DNA of 64,000 nt from the NCBI RefSeq assembly GCF_009765775.1, contig NZ_LMUU01000158.1:119032-183031 (forward strand), in the 5' to 3' direction. Of the stretch, positions 20,501-30,053 are shown in pieces. Numbering within the stretch: position 1 is the first letter of the stretch; every line of letters starts with the position of its first letter. Below the pieces are notes generated by a model, which was not told the origin of the DNA, did no database searches, and worked only from the letters and a program-made list of their open reading frames with translations. The DNA comes from Beijerinckia sp. L45 (GTDB taxonomy: Bacteria; Pseudomonadota; Alphaproteobacteria; Rhizobiales; Beijerinckiaceae). The position numbers and the translations under genes were made by a program.

Positions 20501-22418
20501 CGTCGCGGCCAGCGACGTGAACTATCGCCGGTTCTTCGATATCGATGGGCTCGCGGGTGTGCGGATCGAAAAGCCGGCCGTGTTCGAGCGCGTCCATGAG
20601 CTCGTGTTCGATCTTGTCGAGCGCGGGCTGATCCAGGGCCTGCGCATCGATCATATCGACGGTCTCGCCGATCCGAAGGCCTATGCGCAGGATCTGCAGC
20701 GGGCCGTCGGGCCGAATTTCTATATCGTCGCGGAAAAGATCCTCGAGCCAGGCGAAGAGCTGCGAGACTGGCCGCTCGCCGGGACGACGGGCTACGAAAT
20801 GCTGAACCTGATCGACGGAGTCTTCGTCGATTCGTCCGTCGAGGCCGCATTCGACCGGATCTACAAGGAGACGACCGGCTTCACGCAGAGCTACGAGCAA
20901 GCTCTCGATGCGGCGAAGACGCAGGTTCTGCTCGAAAGTTTTTCCAGCGAGCTCGAGAGCCTGGTCTCGGACATGAAGCGGATCGCCGACGCCAATCGTT
21001 TGACGCGCGACTACAGCGTTAACGCGATCCGCGTTGCCTTGGCGGATCTGGTCTCGGCCTTTCCCGTCTACCGCACCTATATCACGCCGACATCCATGGC
21101 ACGCGAGGACCGCACGCTCGTCGTCGACGTCGTGAACGACGCGAAGGCCGCCACCGCTTTGCCGGATCGTGGCGTCCACGATTTCATCGGCTCCGTACTC
21201 CTGGGGACCCTGCCGACCGGGCGACCGGGGCAAGCATCGGCGGCGCTGGTCAACCGATTCCGCCGCCGCTTCCAGCAGCTGACCGGTCCGGTTATGGCGA
21301 AGAGCCTCGAGGACACGCTGTTCTACCGCTATGTCCGGTTTCTCGCGCTTAACGAGGTTGGCGGCGAACCCAGCCGTTTCGGTATTTCGCTCGACGCATT
21401 CCATGCCAGCAATGTCGAGCGCGCTGCCACTTGGCCGCATGCACTCACGGCCTCCGCGACGCATGACACCAAGCGCGGCGAGGATGCTCGCGCACGCCTG
21501 CTGAGCCTGTCGGAATCGCCGGAGCTTTGGCAAGAGGTTCTGGCGATCTGGAAAGCAGAGGCCGGAGTGCTCGTCGAGCCCGATCTCAACGACCAGTATA
21601 TGCTGCTGCAATCGATCATCGGAGCCTGGCCGATCGAACTGCTCGAAACGGATGATGCTTCCGTTCTCGACGCTTTGCGAGAACGGCTGTTCGCCTACAT
21701 CCCGAAGGCGTTGCGCGAGGCCAAGCGCCACAGCAAATGGATCGAGCCGAACGAAGTCTATGAGGGTGCCGCCAAGGATCTCGTGGCTCGCTTGCTGTCT
21801 GATGGTTCGCGCTTCATCGAGACGATGCGGCCGCTGCTGCAGGATATCGCGCAACGCGGCATGCTGATCTCGCTGGCGCGCACGGTCTTGAAGTGCACCG
21901 TCCCTGGTGTCCCCGACTTTTATCAGGGCACCGGCCTATGGGATTTCTCGCTGGTCGATCCCGACAACAGGCGTCCCGTCGATTACGCGCAACGCGATAG
22001 CATGCTTGCCTCCAGCGCTTCGGCGACGGATCTGCTTGCCGGTTGGCAGGATGGTGCCATCAAGTTGCAGACCATCGCCAAGCTGCTGGCCGACCGCCAG
22101 GCGCACCGTGCGTTCTACGCGAACGCCGACTACCAGCCGCTTTTGGCAAGCGGCCCAGGCGCGGAGAAGATTTTGGCGTTCACCCGGTCGGAGAGTGGTC
22201 AGACGCTTGTCGTCATTGTGCCACGTCTCTCTGGCAAGGGACGTGCACGAGCCGTCATGCCTGTCGGGTCGACATGTTGGCAGGACACGGCGCTCGTTCT
22301 TCCCGTGGGACGTTGGACGAATGTCGTGGATGACACGCAGGTCGATGCCACCGGCCCGATCGCCGTCGCCAAACTTCTTTCCACGCTTCCCTTCGCGGTT
22401 CTGAGGATGGTCAGATGA
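17556..22418 (+). CDS. Fusion of 4-alpha-glucanotransferase (MalQ) and malto-oligosyltrehalose synthase (TreY)
   Basis: A 1620-residue two-enzyme protein with no frameshift or stop between the parts. Residues about 1-690 are MalQ (GH77): GNFGIGDFSDVG, SPYSPSSRLFIDPLY, IRIDHAFQLQRL with the nucleophile Asp, VIAEDLGTAPEGF and THDLPTFAGWW. A short Ala/Pro/Ser linker (about 690-705) leads to TreY (GH13): STYRLQFHKDF, LDIVPNHMGVGG, GLRIDHIDGLADP, VAEKILEPGE, ATHDTKRGEDAR and VPDFYQGTGLW. MalQ rearranges maltodextrins, and TreY turns the reducing end into a trehalose unit that TreZ then cuts. Fusion would channel lengthened dextrins into TreY. ATG 17556 overlaps the treZ stop, and the stop overlaps glgE. 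Confidence 0.95.
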   Translation: MSVNDDIYRLAELAGVERRYRDAYGKEVESPAVGVRAVLASLGYDVGNDRDLADSVAWADGQRQKLVRSTVPIEAGRDTVVALSAGDGDPVAWHLTFEDGSTRDGSATARRDGAGASLALAAVPEGYHQLHVTAAGREAEATLIAAPSHCFLPDVFRDTGHGFGITAQIYGLRSEGNFGIGDFSDVGDLAEGAGRLGASFLGLSPVHALFPSDRTKVSPYSPSSRLFIDPLYIDPRQVPGFVSSPVAHDLNAPETAERLDTLRAAALVDHAAVWNLKRDILGKLWSVFVQAGDGAFNAFRVRGGEGLELHATFEALSEKFAAEGKHWIGEWPEAYRDVNGAAVSRFRQDHPQAVAFHVWLQWVADSQLGVAQARALKSGMPVGLYRDLAVGVDSGGAEMWARPDWFTPGVAIGAPPDLLGPDGQNWGLPPFNPKTLEEQGLQAFRALLTANMRHAGAIRIDHAFQLQRLFVIPDGMPASQGAYINYPFETMLAAVRLESQRARSIVIAEDLGTAPEGFSDAIMRSDLLSYRILTFEREHDGGFKPPSSYPRKALAAVATHDLPTFAGWWKGLDTDLRETFGVYTKEQANAERAGRAGEIEQFIEALALEKIASPDASPESPFEGASRYLAKSPAMLLALQLEDVLDDVHQANLPGPDRGHPNWKRKLTRSVEGILAPGGPLAQAADAMIEEGRHAGSSAPRRALPPPSSTYRLQFHKDFTFADATKILPFLKGLGVSHVYASPIQKARPGSTHGYDTVDPREINPELGGIEGFQNFAAAIKAEGLELLLDIVPNHMGVGGADNHWWLSVLEWGELSPYGDTFDIDWERLGAHGKLVAPFLGGQYGEILERGDLKLAFDKADGSFSVWHYEHRFPICPLTYPDILDRAVAVDAGEGGNGVDGLLRIAEEMRALAQEPAHRRHDVVETCEKLKRRIAALAQRANVAQVLDQAVAVFNGIPGLPESFGAMHRLLEQQAYRLSFWRVAASDVNYRRFFDIDGLAGVRIEKPAVFERVHELVFDLVERGLIQGLRIDHIDGLADPKAYAQDLQRAVGPNFYIVAEKILEPGEELRDWPLAGTTGYEMLNLIDGVFVDSSVEAAFDRIYKETTGFTQSYEQALDAAKTQVLLESFSSELESLVSDMKRIADANRLTRDYSVNAIRVALADLVSAFPVYRTYITPTSMAREDRTLVVDVVNDAKAATALPDRGVHDFIGSVLLGTLPTGRPGQASAALVNRFRRRFQQLTGPVMAKSLEDTLFYRYVRFLALNEVGGEPSRFGISLDAFHASNVERAATWPHALTASATHDTKRGEDARARLLSLSESPELWQEVLAIWKAEAGVLVEPDLNDQYMLLQSIIGAWPIELLETDDASVLDALRERLFAYIPKALREAKRHSKWIEPNEVYEGAAKDLVARLLSDGSRFIETMRPLLQDIAQRGMLISLARTVLKCTVPGVPDFYQGTGLWDFSLVDPDNRRPVDYAQRDSMLASSASATDLLAGWQDGAIKLQTIAKLLADRQAHRAFYANADYQPLLASGPGAEKILAFTRSESGQTLVVIVPRLSGKGRARAVMPVGSTCWQDTALVLPVGRWTNVVDDTQVDATGPIAVAKLLSTLPFAVLRMVR

Positions 22419-24544
22419 GCGACAAAGCGAAGAAATCCAAAGACGCAGATCGCAAAAAGCATGGATCGATGAAGGAAGACAAAATCAAGAAATCGGACAT
22501 GAAGAAGGTCATCAAGGGCGGTGGCGTGCCGTATCAGCCCCACGTGGCGTCCCAGACCCTGCAAGTCGAGGCGACCCACGATGTGAGCATCGGCGGGGGC
22601 CGCGTAATCATCGAGGCGGTAACGCCAGAGCTCGACGGCGGCCGCCACCCGATCAAAGTCATCGTCGGTCAGCCGGTCGTCGTCGAAGCCGATATTTTTA
22701 CCGACGGACACGAAAAGATCGGGTGCGACGTCCTGTGGCGTGCTGGCGACGACAGCGAATGGTCGCGCGTGCCGATGGTCTTCATCGCCAACGATCGCTG
22801 GACTGCGTCTTTCACGCCGACGCGCAACAACCGTCACGTCTACACGATCGAGGGCTGGCGCGACCCGTTCGCCTCGCTGCTTGACGGCATCATCAAGAAG
22901 CGCGCGGCGGGTCTGAATCTCGTCGTTGAAGCCGGGGAGGCGGTTGCATTGATCGCCGATGCGACGCCGACCGCGGCGCAAAGCGCGGCGCTCGCGGATC
23001 TTCTCACGGCGCTCCGCCGGGCCGCCGAGGGAAGCGAAGAGCAGATCGATCTCATCACCAGCGCGTCGACGCAGGCCCTGATGGTCCGGGGTGGCCCGCG
23101 CCACCAGGTGTCGCGCTACGATCGCGAGCTTGGTTTGATCGTGGATCGCAAGGCAGCCCTGTTCTCGTCCTGGTACGAGCTGTTTCCACGGTCGATTACA
23201 GACGATGTGAACCGGCACGGCACGTTTCGCGACGTGATCGAGCATCTGCCTTACGTTCAGGATCTCGGGTTCGACGTGCTTTATTTCCCGCCGATCACGC
23301 CCATCGGCCTGAAGAACCGCAAGGGCCGCAACAACACGCTGACGCCGGCCGCCGACGATCCCGGCAGCGTTTACGCCATCGGGTCGGCCGATGGCGGCCA
23401 CGATGCGATCCATCCCGAACTGGGAACGATCGAGGATTTTCGCGCGCTCGTCGCCGCTGCGCACGACCACGGCCTCGAGATCGCGCTGGATTTTGCGATT
23501 CAGTGTTCGCCGGATCATCCCTGGATCAAGGAGCATCCGGAGTGGTTCGTCTGGCGGCCGGACGGCACCATCCAGTACGCCGAGAATCCGCCGAAGAAAT
23601 ACGAAGACATCGTCAACGTGAACTTTTATGGCGACTCGATTCCCTCGCTTTGGGAAGAGCTGCGCAACGTCATGCTGTTCTGGGTGCGCGAAGGCGTGCG
23701 CATCCTCCGCGTCGACAATCCGCATACCAAGCCGATCCCGTTCTGGAAATGGGTGATCGCGGAAATCAACCGCGACTATCCCGACGTGCTGTTCCTCGCC
23801 GAGGCCTTTACCCGCCCGGCGATGATGCGCGAGCTCGCCAAGATCGGCTATCAGCAGTCCTACACCTATTTCACGTGGCGCAACGAGAAGTGGGAAATCG
23901 AACAATATATGCGCGAGCTCAGCGGCGCGATGGGCGACTACTACCGCCCGAACTTTTTCGTCAACACGCCAGATATCAATCCCGTCTACCTGCAGACCAG
24001 CGGCCGCGCCGGCTTCCTCGTCCGCGCCACTCTGGCTGCCACGTTGTCCAGCAACTGGGGCGTCTACAGCGGCTTCGAGATCTGCGAAGCCCGCGCCCTG
24101 CCGGGCAAGGAAGAGTATCTTGATTCGGAGAAGTACGAGATCAAGGTCTGGGATCTCGACCGGCCAGGCAACATCAAGGACTATATCCGCCAGCTCAATC
24201 ACATCCGCCGCGACAACCCGGCGCTTCACGATTTCCGCAACTACCTGCCCCTCGCCACCAGCAACCCGCAGGTGATCGGTTATGCCAAGCTGACGCCGGC
24301 CAAGGACAACTGCATTCTGACGCTGGTCAATCTGGATCCGCACAACCGCCAGGATTGCAGTTACGAGATCCCGCTCTGGCAATGGGGCCTGCCCGATACC
24401 GGTTCTATCGAGGTCGAGGATCTGCTTGGCGGTTACCGCTTCACGCTTTATGGCAAGCTTCATCAGATCGCGCTCGACCCTTATGAGCGCTCAGCCGTAG
24501 TCTGGCGTCTGATTCCCCCTGCCGACTGGAAAGACAATCGATGA
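22415..24544 (+). CDS. glgE: Alpha-1,4-glucan:maltose-1-phosphate maltosyltransferase
   Basis: A 709-residue GH13_3 enzyme that extends glucan with maltose from maltose-1-phosphate. Residues 1-37 are an unusual basic tail with thirteen lysines. An N-terminal beta domain follows, with a helical insert (about 170-215). The nucleophile is Asp434 in ILRVDNPHTKP and the acid/base is Glu463 in FLAEAFTRP. The GlgE-typical SSWYELFPRS and YFPPITPIG blocks are present. The upstream start and the downstream treS-mak fusion, each overlapping by four bases, place it in the TreS-Mak-GlgE-GlgB route from trehalose to glucan known from actinobacteria and some proteobacteria. Confidence 0.95.
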   Translation: MSDKAKKSKDADRKKHGSMKEDKIKKSDMKKVIKGGGVPYQPHVASQTLQVEATHDVSIGGGRVIIEAVTPELDGGRHPIKVIVGQPVVVEADIFTDGHEKIGCDVLWRAGDDSEWSRVPMVFIANDRWTASFTPTRNNRHVYTIEGWRDPFASLLDGIIKKRAAGLNLVVEAGEAVALIADATPTAAQSAALADLLTALRRAAEGSEEQIDLITSASTQALMVRGGPRHQVSRYDRELGLIVDRKAALFSSWYELFPRSITDDVNRHGTFRDVIEHLPYVQDLGFDVLYFPPITPIGLKNRKGRNNTLTPAADDPGSVYAIGSADGGHDAIHPELGTIEDFRALVAAAHDHGLEIALDFAIQCSPDHPWIKEHPEWFVWRPDGTIQYAENPPKKYEDIVNVNFYGDSIPSLWEELRNVMLFWVREGVRILRVDNPHTKPIPFWKWVIAEINRDYPDVLFLAEAFTRPAMMRELAKIGYQQSYTYFTWRNEKWEIEQYMRELSGAMGDYYRPNFFVNTPDINPVYLQTSGRAGFLVRATLAATLSSNWGVYSGFEICEARALPGKEEYLDSEKYEIKVWDLDRPGNIKDYIRQLNHIRRDNPALHDFRNYLPLATSNPQVIGYAKLTPAKDNCILTLVNLDPHNRQDCSYEIPLWQWGLPDTGSIEVEDLLGGYRFTLYGKLHQIALDPYERSAVVWRLIPPADWKDNR

Positions 24545-27500
24545 TCGATCGTAGCGACACGCAATGGTACCGCGATGCGGTCATCTACCAATTGCACGTC
24601 AAAAGCTTTTTCGATGCGAACAATGATGGCATAGGCGATTTCGTCGGGGTCACGCAGAAGCTCGACTACATCAAGGATCTCGGCGCCACCGCGATCTGGG
24701 TGATGCCATTCTATCCGTCGCCGCTCCGCGACGATGGCTACGACATCTCCGATTATCGCGGCATCAACCCGTCCTATGGCGTTGCGCGCGATTTCAAGGC
24801 CTTCGTGAAGGCCGCCCATGACCGCAACATCCGCGTCATCACCGAGCTCGTCATCAACCACACCTCGGATCAGCACCCCTGGTTTCAGAAGGCCCGCCTG
24901 GCGAAACCCGGCTCGGCCGCGCGCGACTTCTACGTCTGGTCCGACACGGACAAGAAGTACGAAGACACCCGCATCATCTTTCTCGATACGGAAAAGTCGA
25001 ACTGGACCTGGGACGAGGAAGCAAAAGCGTTCTATTGGCACCGCTTCTATTCGCACCAGCCGGACCTGAACTTCGACAATCCACGCGTGCTCGAAGCCGT
25101 GCTCGACACGATGCGGTTCTGGCTCGATCTCGGCGTCGACGGTCTCCGTCTGGACGCGATTCCCTATCTCGTCGAACGTGAAGGTACGAACTGCGAGAAC
25201 CTCAGCGAGACTCACGCTGTTCTCAAGGCGATCCGCGCCGCTGTCGACAAGGATTATCCCGACCGGATGCTGCTGGCCGAAGCCAACCAGTGGCCGGAAG
25301 AGACGGCGCAGTATTTCGGTGATGGCGACGAATGCCACATGGCGTTCCACTTTCCGCTGATGCCACGCATCTACATGGCACTGGCGCAGGAAGACCGGCA
25401 CCCTGTCACCGACATCATGCGGCAGACGCCGGAAATTCCGGAGGGCTGTCAATGGTCCATCTTCCTCCGCAACCACGACGAGATGACCCTCGAAATGGTG
25501 ACGGACAAGGAACGCGACTATCTCTGGAAGTTTTACGCCGCCGATAAACGCGCGCGCATCAACCTCGGCATCCGCCGCCGTCTCGCGCCGCTGCTCGACA
25601 ACGATCGCCGCAAGATCGAGCTGCTGAACTCGCTGCTGCTGTCGATGCCTGGCACCCCATGCCTGTACTACGGCGACGAGATCGGGATGGGTGACAACAT
25701 CTATCTCGGCGATCGTGACGGCGTGCGCACCCCGATGCAATGGTCGGTCGATCGCAACGGCGGCTTCAGCCGTGTCGATCCGGCGAAGCTTTTTCTGCCA
25801 ACCATTCAAGATCCGATCTACGGCTACCTCGCGGTCAACGTCGAGGCGCAGCTCGCAAGCCGTACCAGCCTGCTGAATTGGCTGCGCCGCATGATCATCG
25901 TGCGCAAGTCGCAGCGCGCGATGGGCCGTGGCAGCCTGCGGTTCCTGTATCCGAAGAACCGCAAGGTCCTTGTGTATCTCCGCGAGCTCGAGGCCGACAC
26001 GATCCTCTGTGTCGTCAACGTGTCGAACGCGCCGCAGGCGGTCGAGGTCGACCTCAGCGAATTCAATGGCACAGGCCTCACCGAGCTCACGGCGGGGACC
26101 GAGTTCCCGCGCATCGGCGAATTGCCGTATCTGCTGACGCTGCCGGCCTATGGCTTCTATTGGTTCAAGATGGAGAAGGTCGACGAGGAGGCGCGCAAAC
26201 TCGCCGCCAACGTCGCGCCGGAGCTTTTCACGCTCGTGGCGACCGGCAAGCTGGAATCGCTGTTCGCCGGCCGCGAGCTGCAGGCTTTCGAGCAGACCGC
26301 CGCGCCGAGTTTCCTGCAGTCGCGCCGTTGGTTTGCCGCCAAAGGCCGTCGCTTCAGTAAGGCGACCGTCGACGACTTCACGGTGCTGCGGGAAGGCACA
26401 CGGGGCCGTTACATGCTGCCGCTGCTGTCTGTCACCTTGTCGAAGGCCGAGAAGCAGATCTATTTCACGCCGCTCGCGGCCGATTTCGAGTCCGAAGAGA
26501 CCGAGGCGGTTTTGCCTTTCGCCGTGGCTCGGCTCCGCCGCGCCGCGCGCATGGGCCTGCTTTACGATGCGGATGCCTCGCCTGAGTTCGGAGGCGCCAT
26601 GCTCAGTGCGATCCGGCGTGGCGACGTGCTGAAGACGTCGGGGGGCGGGGAATTCCGCTTCCAGGCGTCGGCTCTTCTGGCCGATGAAGCGCCCGTCGAT
26701 GTCGCGACCATTCGTCGGATGGGGGCGGAGCAGAGCAATTCGTCGATGAACCTCGACGACCGCATGGCGCTGAAAATCTATCGCCGCCTGCAGATCGGCG
26801 CCAATCCCGAAGTCGAGATCGGGCGCTTCCTGACGGATGTGGCGGACTTCCGCAATGCGCCGCCGACGCTTGGTGTCGTTGAGCACGTCGCGGCCGATGG
26901 CGAGGTGACGGCGGTCGCCGTCCTTCAGCGCTTCGTGCGCAATCAGGGTGATGCCTGGACGTGGACCTTGAACGTGCTGATGCGTATCATGGATGCGCTG
27001 GCCTTCACCAGCGACGAAAATCTCGCCGGGTTGGAGGAAGGCTTCGAGTCCTATCTCCCCCACATGCGGCGTCTCGGCATGCGGACCGCCGAGCTGCACA
27101 AGGCTCTGGCGACGCCGACGGACGATCCGGCCTTCGCCGCCGAGCCCCTGACGCTCGCTGATGTTGAAGACGCAGCGGACGATGCCCGAAGGCTCGCCAA
27201 GCAGGCCTTTCTCCGCCTCGAGAACCTGGATCCTCGCGCCAGCGAAAATGCCAAAACGCTGGCCGTGCGTCTCATCGAACGCAAGGACGAATGCTTTGCC
27301 CTGATCGACTCTTCGGCCGTCGAACCGATCGGTGCGATCAAGACCCGCATCCATGGCGACTATCACCTCGGTCAGGTGCTGGTGGTGAAGGACGATGTCG
27401 TCATCATCGACTTCGAAGGTGAGCCGGCGCGGCCGTTGCACGAGCGACGCGCCAAGGCGACCCCGCTCCGCGACGTTGCCGGCATGCTGCGGTCCTTCGC

Positions 27501-27798
27501 TTACGCGATCGCCACGGCCCGCCGCCGCATCGCCGAACGCCTGCCCGAGATCAGCTCGCGTCTGAACAAGGAACTGATCCAGTTCTCCGAGATTTTCATC
27601 GAGGCGTACATGGAAACGGCCAAGGGCAGCCCGATTTGGATCGAGGACGCCGCGACGCAACGCCGGTTGCTGATCCTGCACACGCTGTCGAAGGCGCTTT
27701 ACGAGATCGACTACGAAGCCGGTAACCGCCCCGACTGGATCGATATCCCGATCGAGGGCGTTCTTGGTATTCTCGATTATGTTTCGGAGATGGTATGA
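24541..27798 (+). CDS. treS: Trehalose synthase/maltokinase fusion
   Basis: A 1085-residue fusion. Residues 1-550 are trehalose synthase (GH13_16), which interconverts trehalose and maltose: WYRDAVIYQLHVKSF at the N terminus, Asp205 in DGLRLDAIPYL, Glu247 in LLAEANQW, and Asp313 in FLRNHDEMT. Residues about 570-1085 are a maltokinase (Mak/Pep2), which phosphorylates maltose: a cap-like N part, MALKIYRRL with the ATP-binding lysine, and HGDYHLGQ at 938-945 followed by IIDFEGEP. The product maltose-1-phosphate feeds GlgE, encoded just upstream. TreS-Mak fusions are known in proteobacteria. It overlaps glgE and glgB by four bases each. Confidence 0.96.
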   Translation: MIDRSDTQWYRDAVIYQLHVKSFFDANNDGIGDFVGVTQKLDYIKDLGATAIWVMPFYPSPLRDDGYDISDYRGINPSYGVARDFKAFVKAAHDRNIRVITELVINHTSDQHPWFQKARLAKPGSAARDFYVWSDTDKKYEDTRIIFLDTEKSNWTWDEEAKAFYWHRFYSHQPDLNFDNPRVLEAVLDTMRFWLDLGVDGLRLDAIPYLVEREGTNCENLSETHAVLKAIRAAVDKDYPDRMLLAEANQWPEETAQYFGDGDECHMAFHFPLMPRIYMALAQEDRHPVTDIMRQTPEIPEGCQWSIFLRNHDEMTLEMVTDKERDYLWKFYAADKRARINLGIRRRLAPLLDNDRRKIELLNSLLLSMPGTPCLYYGDEIGMGDNIYLGDRDGVRTPMQWSVDRNGGFSRVDPAKLFLPTIQDPIYGYLAVNVEAQLASRTSLLNWLRRMIIVRKSQRAMGRGSLRFLYPKNRKVLVYLRELEADTILCVVNVSNAPQAVEVDLSEFNGTGLTELTAGTEFPRIGELPYLLTLPAYGFYWFKMEKVDEEARKLAANVAPELFTLVATGKLESLFAGRELQAFEQTAAPSFLQSRRWFAAKGRRFSKATVDDFTVLREGTRGRYMLPLLSVTLSKAEKQIYFTPLAADFESEETEAVLPFAVARLRRAARMGLLYDADASPEFGGAMLSAIRRGDVLKTSGGGEFRFQASALLADEAPVDVATIRRMGAEQSNSSMNLDDRMALKIYRRLQIGANPEVEIGRFLTDVADFRNAPPTLGVVEHVAADGEVTAVAVLQRFVRNQGDAWTWTLNVLMRIMDALAFTSDENLAGLEEGFESYLPHMRRLGMRTAELHKALATPTDDPAFAAEPLTLADVEDAADDARRLAKQAFLRLENLDPRASENAKTLAVRLIERKDECFALIDSSAVEPIGAIKTRIHGDYHLGQVLVVKDDVVIIDFEGEPARPLHERRAKATPLRDVAGMLRSFAYAIATARRRIAERLPEISSRLNKELIQFSEIFIEAYMETAKGSPIWIEDAATQRRLLILHTLSKALYEIDYEAGNRPDWIDIPIEGVLGILDYVSEMV

Positions 27799-30050
27799 CC
27801 CAGGCCCACACGAGCCAGAGCGATAGCGGCTTGACCCAGGCTGGCGAGCGTTCGCCCGCGGATGCGGTCGAACGGGGCGCGGTCGATGCGATCGTCTCGG
27901 CGTCGCACGGCGATCCCTTTGCGGTCCTCGGACCGCACGAAGTCTCTCCCGGCGTTTGGGACATCCGGGTGATGCAGCCCAACGCCGAGCAGATCGATCT
28001 CCTGGACTTTTATGAAGACCGGTTGATCGGGCAGTTCGAGCAGGTCCACCGGGCCAGCTTCTTCGTGGCGCGAATCCATAGCGACGTTCGGCCAGGCTAC
28101 CGGCTGAAGATCAGGGACGGCGGCGGGGAGCGGGTCATCAACGACCCCTACCTGTTCGGGTCGTCTTTGAGCCACGACGACATCGCGGCCATCGCCCATT
28201 CCAACGACACGGCGTTCTACTTCATTTTCGGGGCGCATCCGATCACACTCGGCGGTGTCTGGGGCACCCGTTTCGTCGTCTGGGCGCCGAGCGCGATGAG
28301 CGTCAGCGTCGTCGGCGACTTCAATGCATGGGATGGCCGGTGCCATCCGATGCGCGGCCTTATCGAGGTCGGCGTGTGGGAACTCTTCATTCCCGGCATC
28401 GCCCAGGGGACGAAATACAAATTCGAGATCAAAGGGCAGGGCGGCCAGACGCTGCCGCTCAAGGCAGATCCCGTGGCTTTCGCCGCGCAGCACCCGCCAG
28501 AGACGGCTTCTGTCATTCATGGCCTTCCCAAGATCGAGTGGCACGACGGCGACTGGATCGCCAACCGCGCCGTTGGCGGCGACGATCGCAAGAAGCCGAT
28601 CTCGATCTACGAGTGCCATGTCGGTTCCTGGCAGCGTGTTCCGGAAGAGGGCAACCGCTTCCTGACCTACAAGGAGATGGGCGAAAGGCTCGTTCCCTAT
28701 GTGCGCGACATGGGCTTCACCCATATCGAGCTGCTGCCGATCACCGAGTTCCCGTACGACGGGTCATGGGGCTACCAGCCGGTTTCGCTGTTCGCGCCGA
28801 CCAGCCGGTTCGGCACGCCGGAGGATTTCGTGGCCTTCGTCGAGGCGGCGCATGCCGCGGGCATCGGCCTGATCCTCGACTGGGTGCCGGCCCACTTCCC
28901 GATCGACGCTCATGGCCTAGCCAAGTTCGACGGCACGCATCTCTACGAGCACGCCGATCCCCGCCAGGGCTTCCATCAGGATTGGGGCACATACATATAT
29001 AATGTCGGGCGGAAGGAGGTTTCGGCCTTCCTGATCGCCAACGCCCGCTTCTGGCTCGACTATTACCACCTCGACGGCTTGCGCGTGGATGCCGTCGCCT
29101 CGATGCTCTACCTCGACTATTCCCGCAAATCGAACGAATGGGTGCCGAACCAGTACGGCGGCAACGAGAACCTCGAGGCTATCGCCTTCCTGCGGCGGAT
29201 GAACGAGGTTGCCTATCAGGCAGCGCCCGGCGTCATCACCGTCGCGGAGGAATCGACGGCTTGGCCTGGAGTGTCGCAGCCGACCTACAATGGCGGCCTC
29301 GGTTTCGGCTTCAAGTGGAACATGGGGTGGATGCACGACACGCTGCATTACATCGGCAATGACCCGATTCATCGCCGCCATCACCACAGCGAGCTGACCT
29401 TCGGTCTGCTCTACGCCTTCTCGGAAAACTTCATCCTGCCGATCAGCCACGATGAGGTCGTCCACGGCAAGGGATCCCTGCTGGACCGCATGCCGGGCGA
29501 CGAATGGCAGCGCTTCGCCAATCTGCGCGCCTACCTTGGGTTTATGTGGACCCATCCCGGCAAGAAGCTGCTGTTCATGGGCTGCGAGTTCGCCCAGGCC
29601 AAGGAGTGGAACTACAACCAGTCCCTCGACTGGCACCTCCTGGATCAGCCGAACCACAAGGGTGTCCAGAGCCTCGTCCGCGATCTCAACGCGACCTACC
29701 GCGCCACGCCGGCGCTTTACGAGCGTGACTGCGAGGCCAGCGGGTTTCAGTGGCTTGTCGGTGGCGATGCCGACAACAGCGTTCTCGCTTTCGCCCGATA
29801 CGGTGATGATGCGAGCCTGGCGGTCGTCGCATGCAATTTCACGCCCGTGCCGCGCAGCAACTATCGCATCGGCGTGCCGCGTGCCGGCTTCTACCGCGAG
29901 ATCCTGAACACGGATGCGGAAGTCTACGGCGGCGCCAACATGGGTAATCTCGGCGGGATCGAAGCCGAGGCGATACCCAGCCATGGGGAAGATTACTCGA
30001 TCGCCCTCACCCTGCCGCCCTTGGCAACGATCGCCTTCGCACGAAGCTGA
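27795..30050 (+). CDS. glgB: 1,4-alpha-glucan branching enzyme
   Basis: A 751-residue GH13_9 enzyme that creates alpha-1,6 branches. It has two N-terminal modules: an extra N1 beta domain (about 30-115) and CBM48 (about 150-245, with GTRFVVWAPSA). The catalytic residues are Asp432 in DGLRVDAVASM, Glu485 in VAEESTAW and Asp553 in SHDEVVHGKGSL. ATG 27795 overlaps the treS stop. It is the last gene of the glucan operon, and a small unknown gene converges on it with only three bases between their ends. No glgA, glgC or glgP lies in the window, so any classical glycogen genes would be elsewhere. Confidence 0.96.
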   Translation: MTQAHTSQSDSGLTQAGERSPADAVERGAVDAIVSASHGDPFAVLGPHEVSPGVWDIRVMQPNAEQIDLLDFYEDRLIGQFEQVHRASFFVARIHSDVRPGYRLKIRDGGGERVINDPYLFGSSLSHDDIAAIAHSNDTAFYFIFGAHPITLGGVWGTRFVVWAPSAMSVSVVGDFNAWDGRCHPMRGLIEVGVWELFIPGIAQGTKYKFEIKGQGGQTLPLKADPVAFAAQHPPETASVIHGLPKIEWHDGDWIANRAVGGDDRKKPISIYECHVGSWQRVPEEGNRFLTYKEMGERLVPYVRDMGFTHIELLPITEFPYDGSWGYQPVSLFAPTSRFGTPEDFVAFVEAAHAAGIGLILDWVPAHFPIDAHGLAKFDGTHLYEHADPRQGFHQDWGTYIYNVGRKEVSAFLIANARFWLDYYHLDGLRVDAVASMLYLDYSRKSNEWVPNQYGGNENLEAIAFLRRMNEVAYQAAPGVITVAEESTAWPGVSQPTYNGGLGFGFKWNMGWMHDTLHYIGNDPIHRRHHHSELTFGLLYAFSENFILPISHDEVVHGKGSLLDRMPGDEWQRFANLRAYLGFMWTHPGKKLLFMGCEFAQAKEWNYNQSLDWHLLDQPNHKGVQSLVRDLNATYRATPALYERDCEASGFQWLVGGDADNSVLAFARYGDDASLAVVACNFTPVPRSNYRIGVPRAGFYREILNTDAEVYGGANMGNLGGIEAEAIPSHGEDYSIALTLPPLATIAFARS

Positions 30051-30053
30051 CGC

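Noticed and set aside
24481-27681. A 1066-codon antisense frame within the treS-mak gene
   Set aside because: It mirrors the coding strand of a well-supported enzyme fusion, as do other long antisense frames in this GC-rich window, and has no recognisable motifs.
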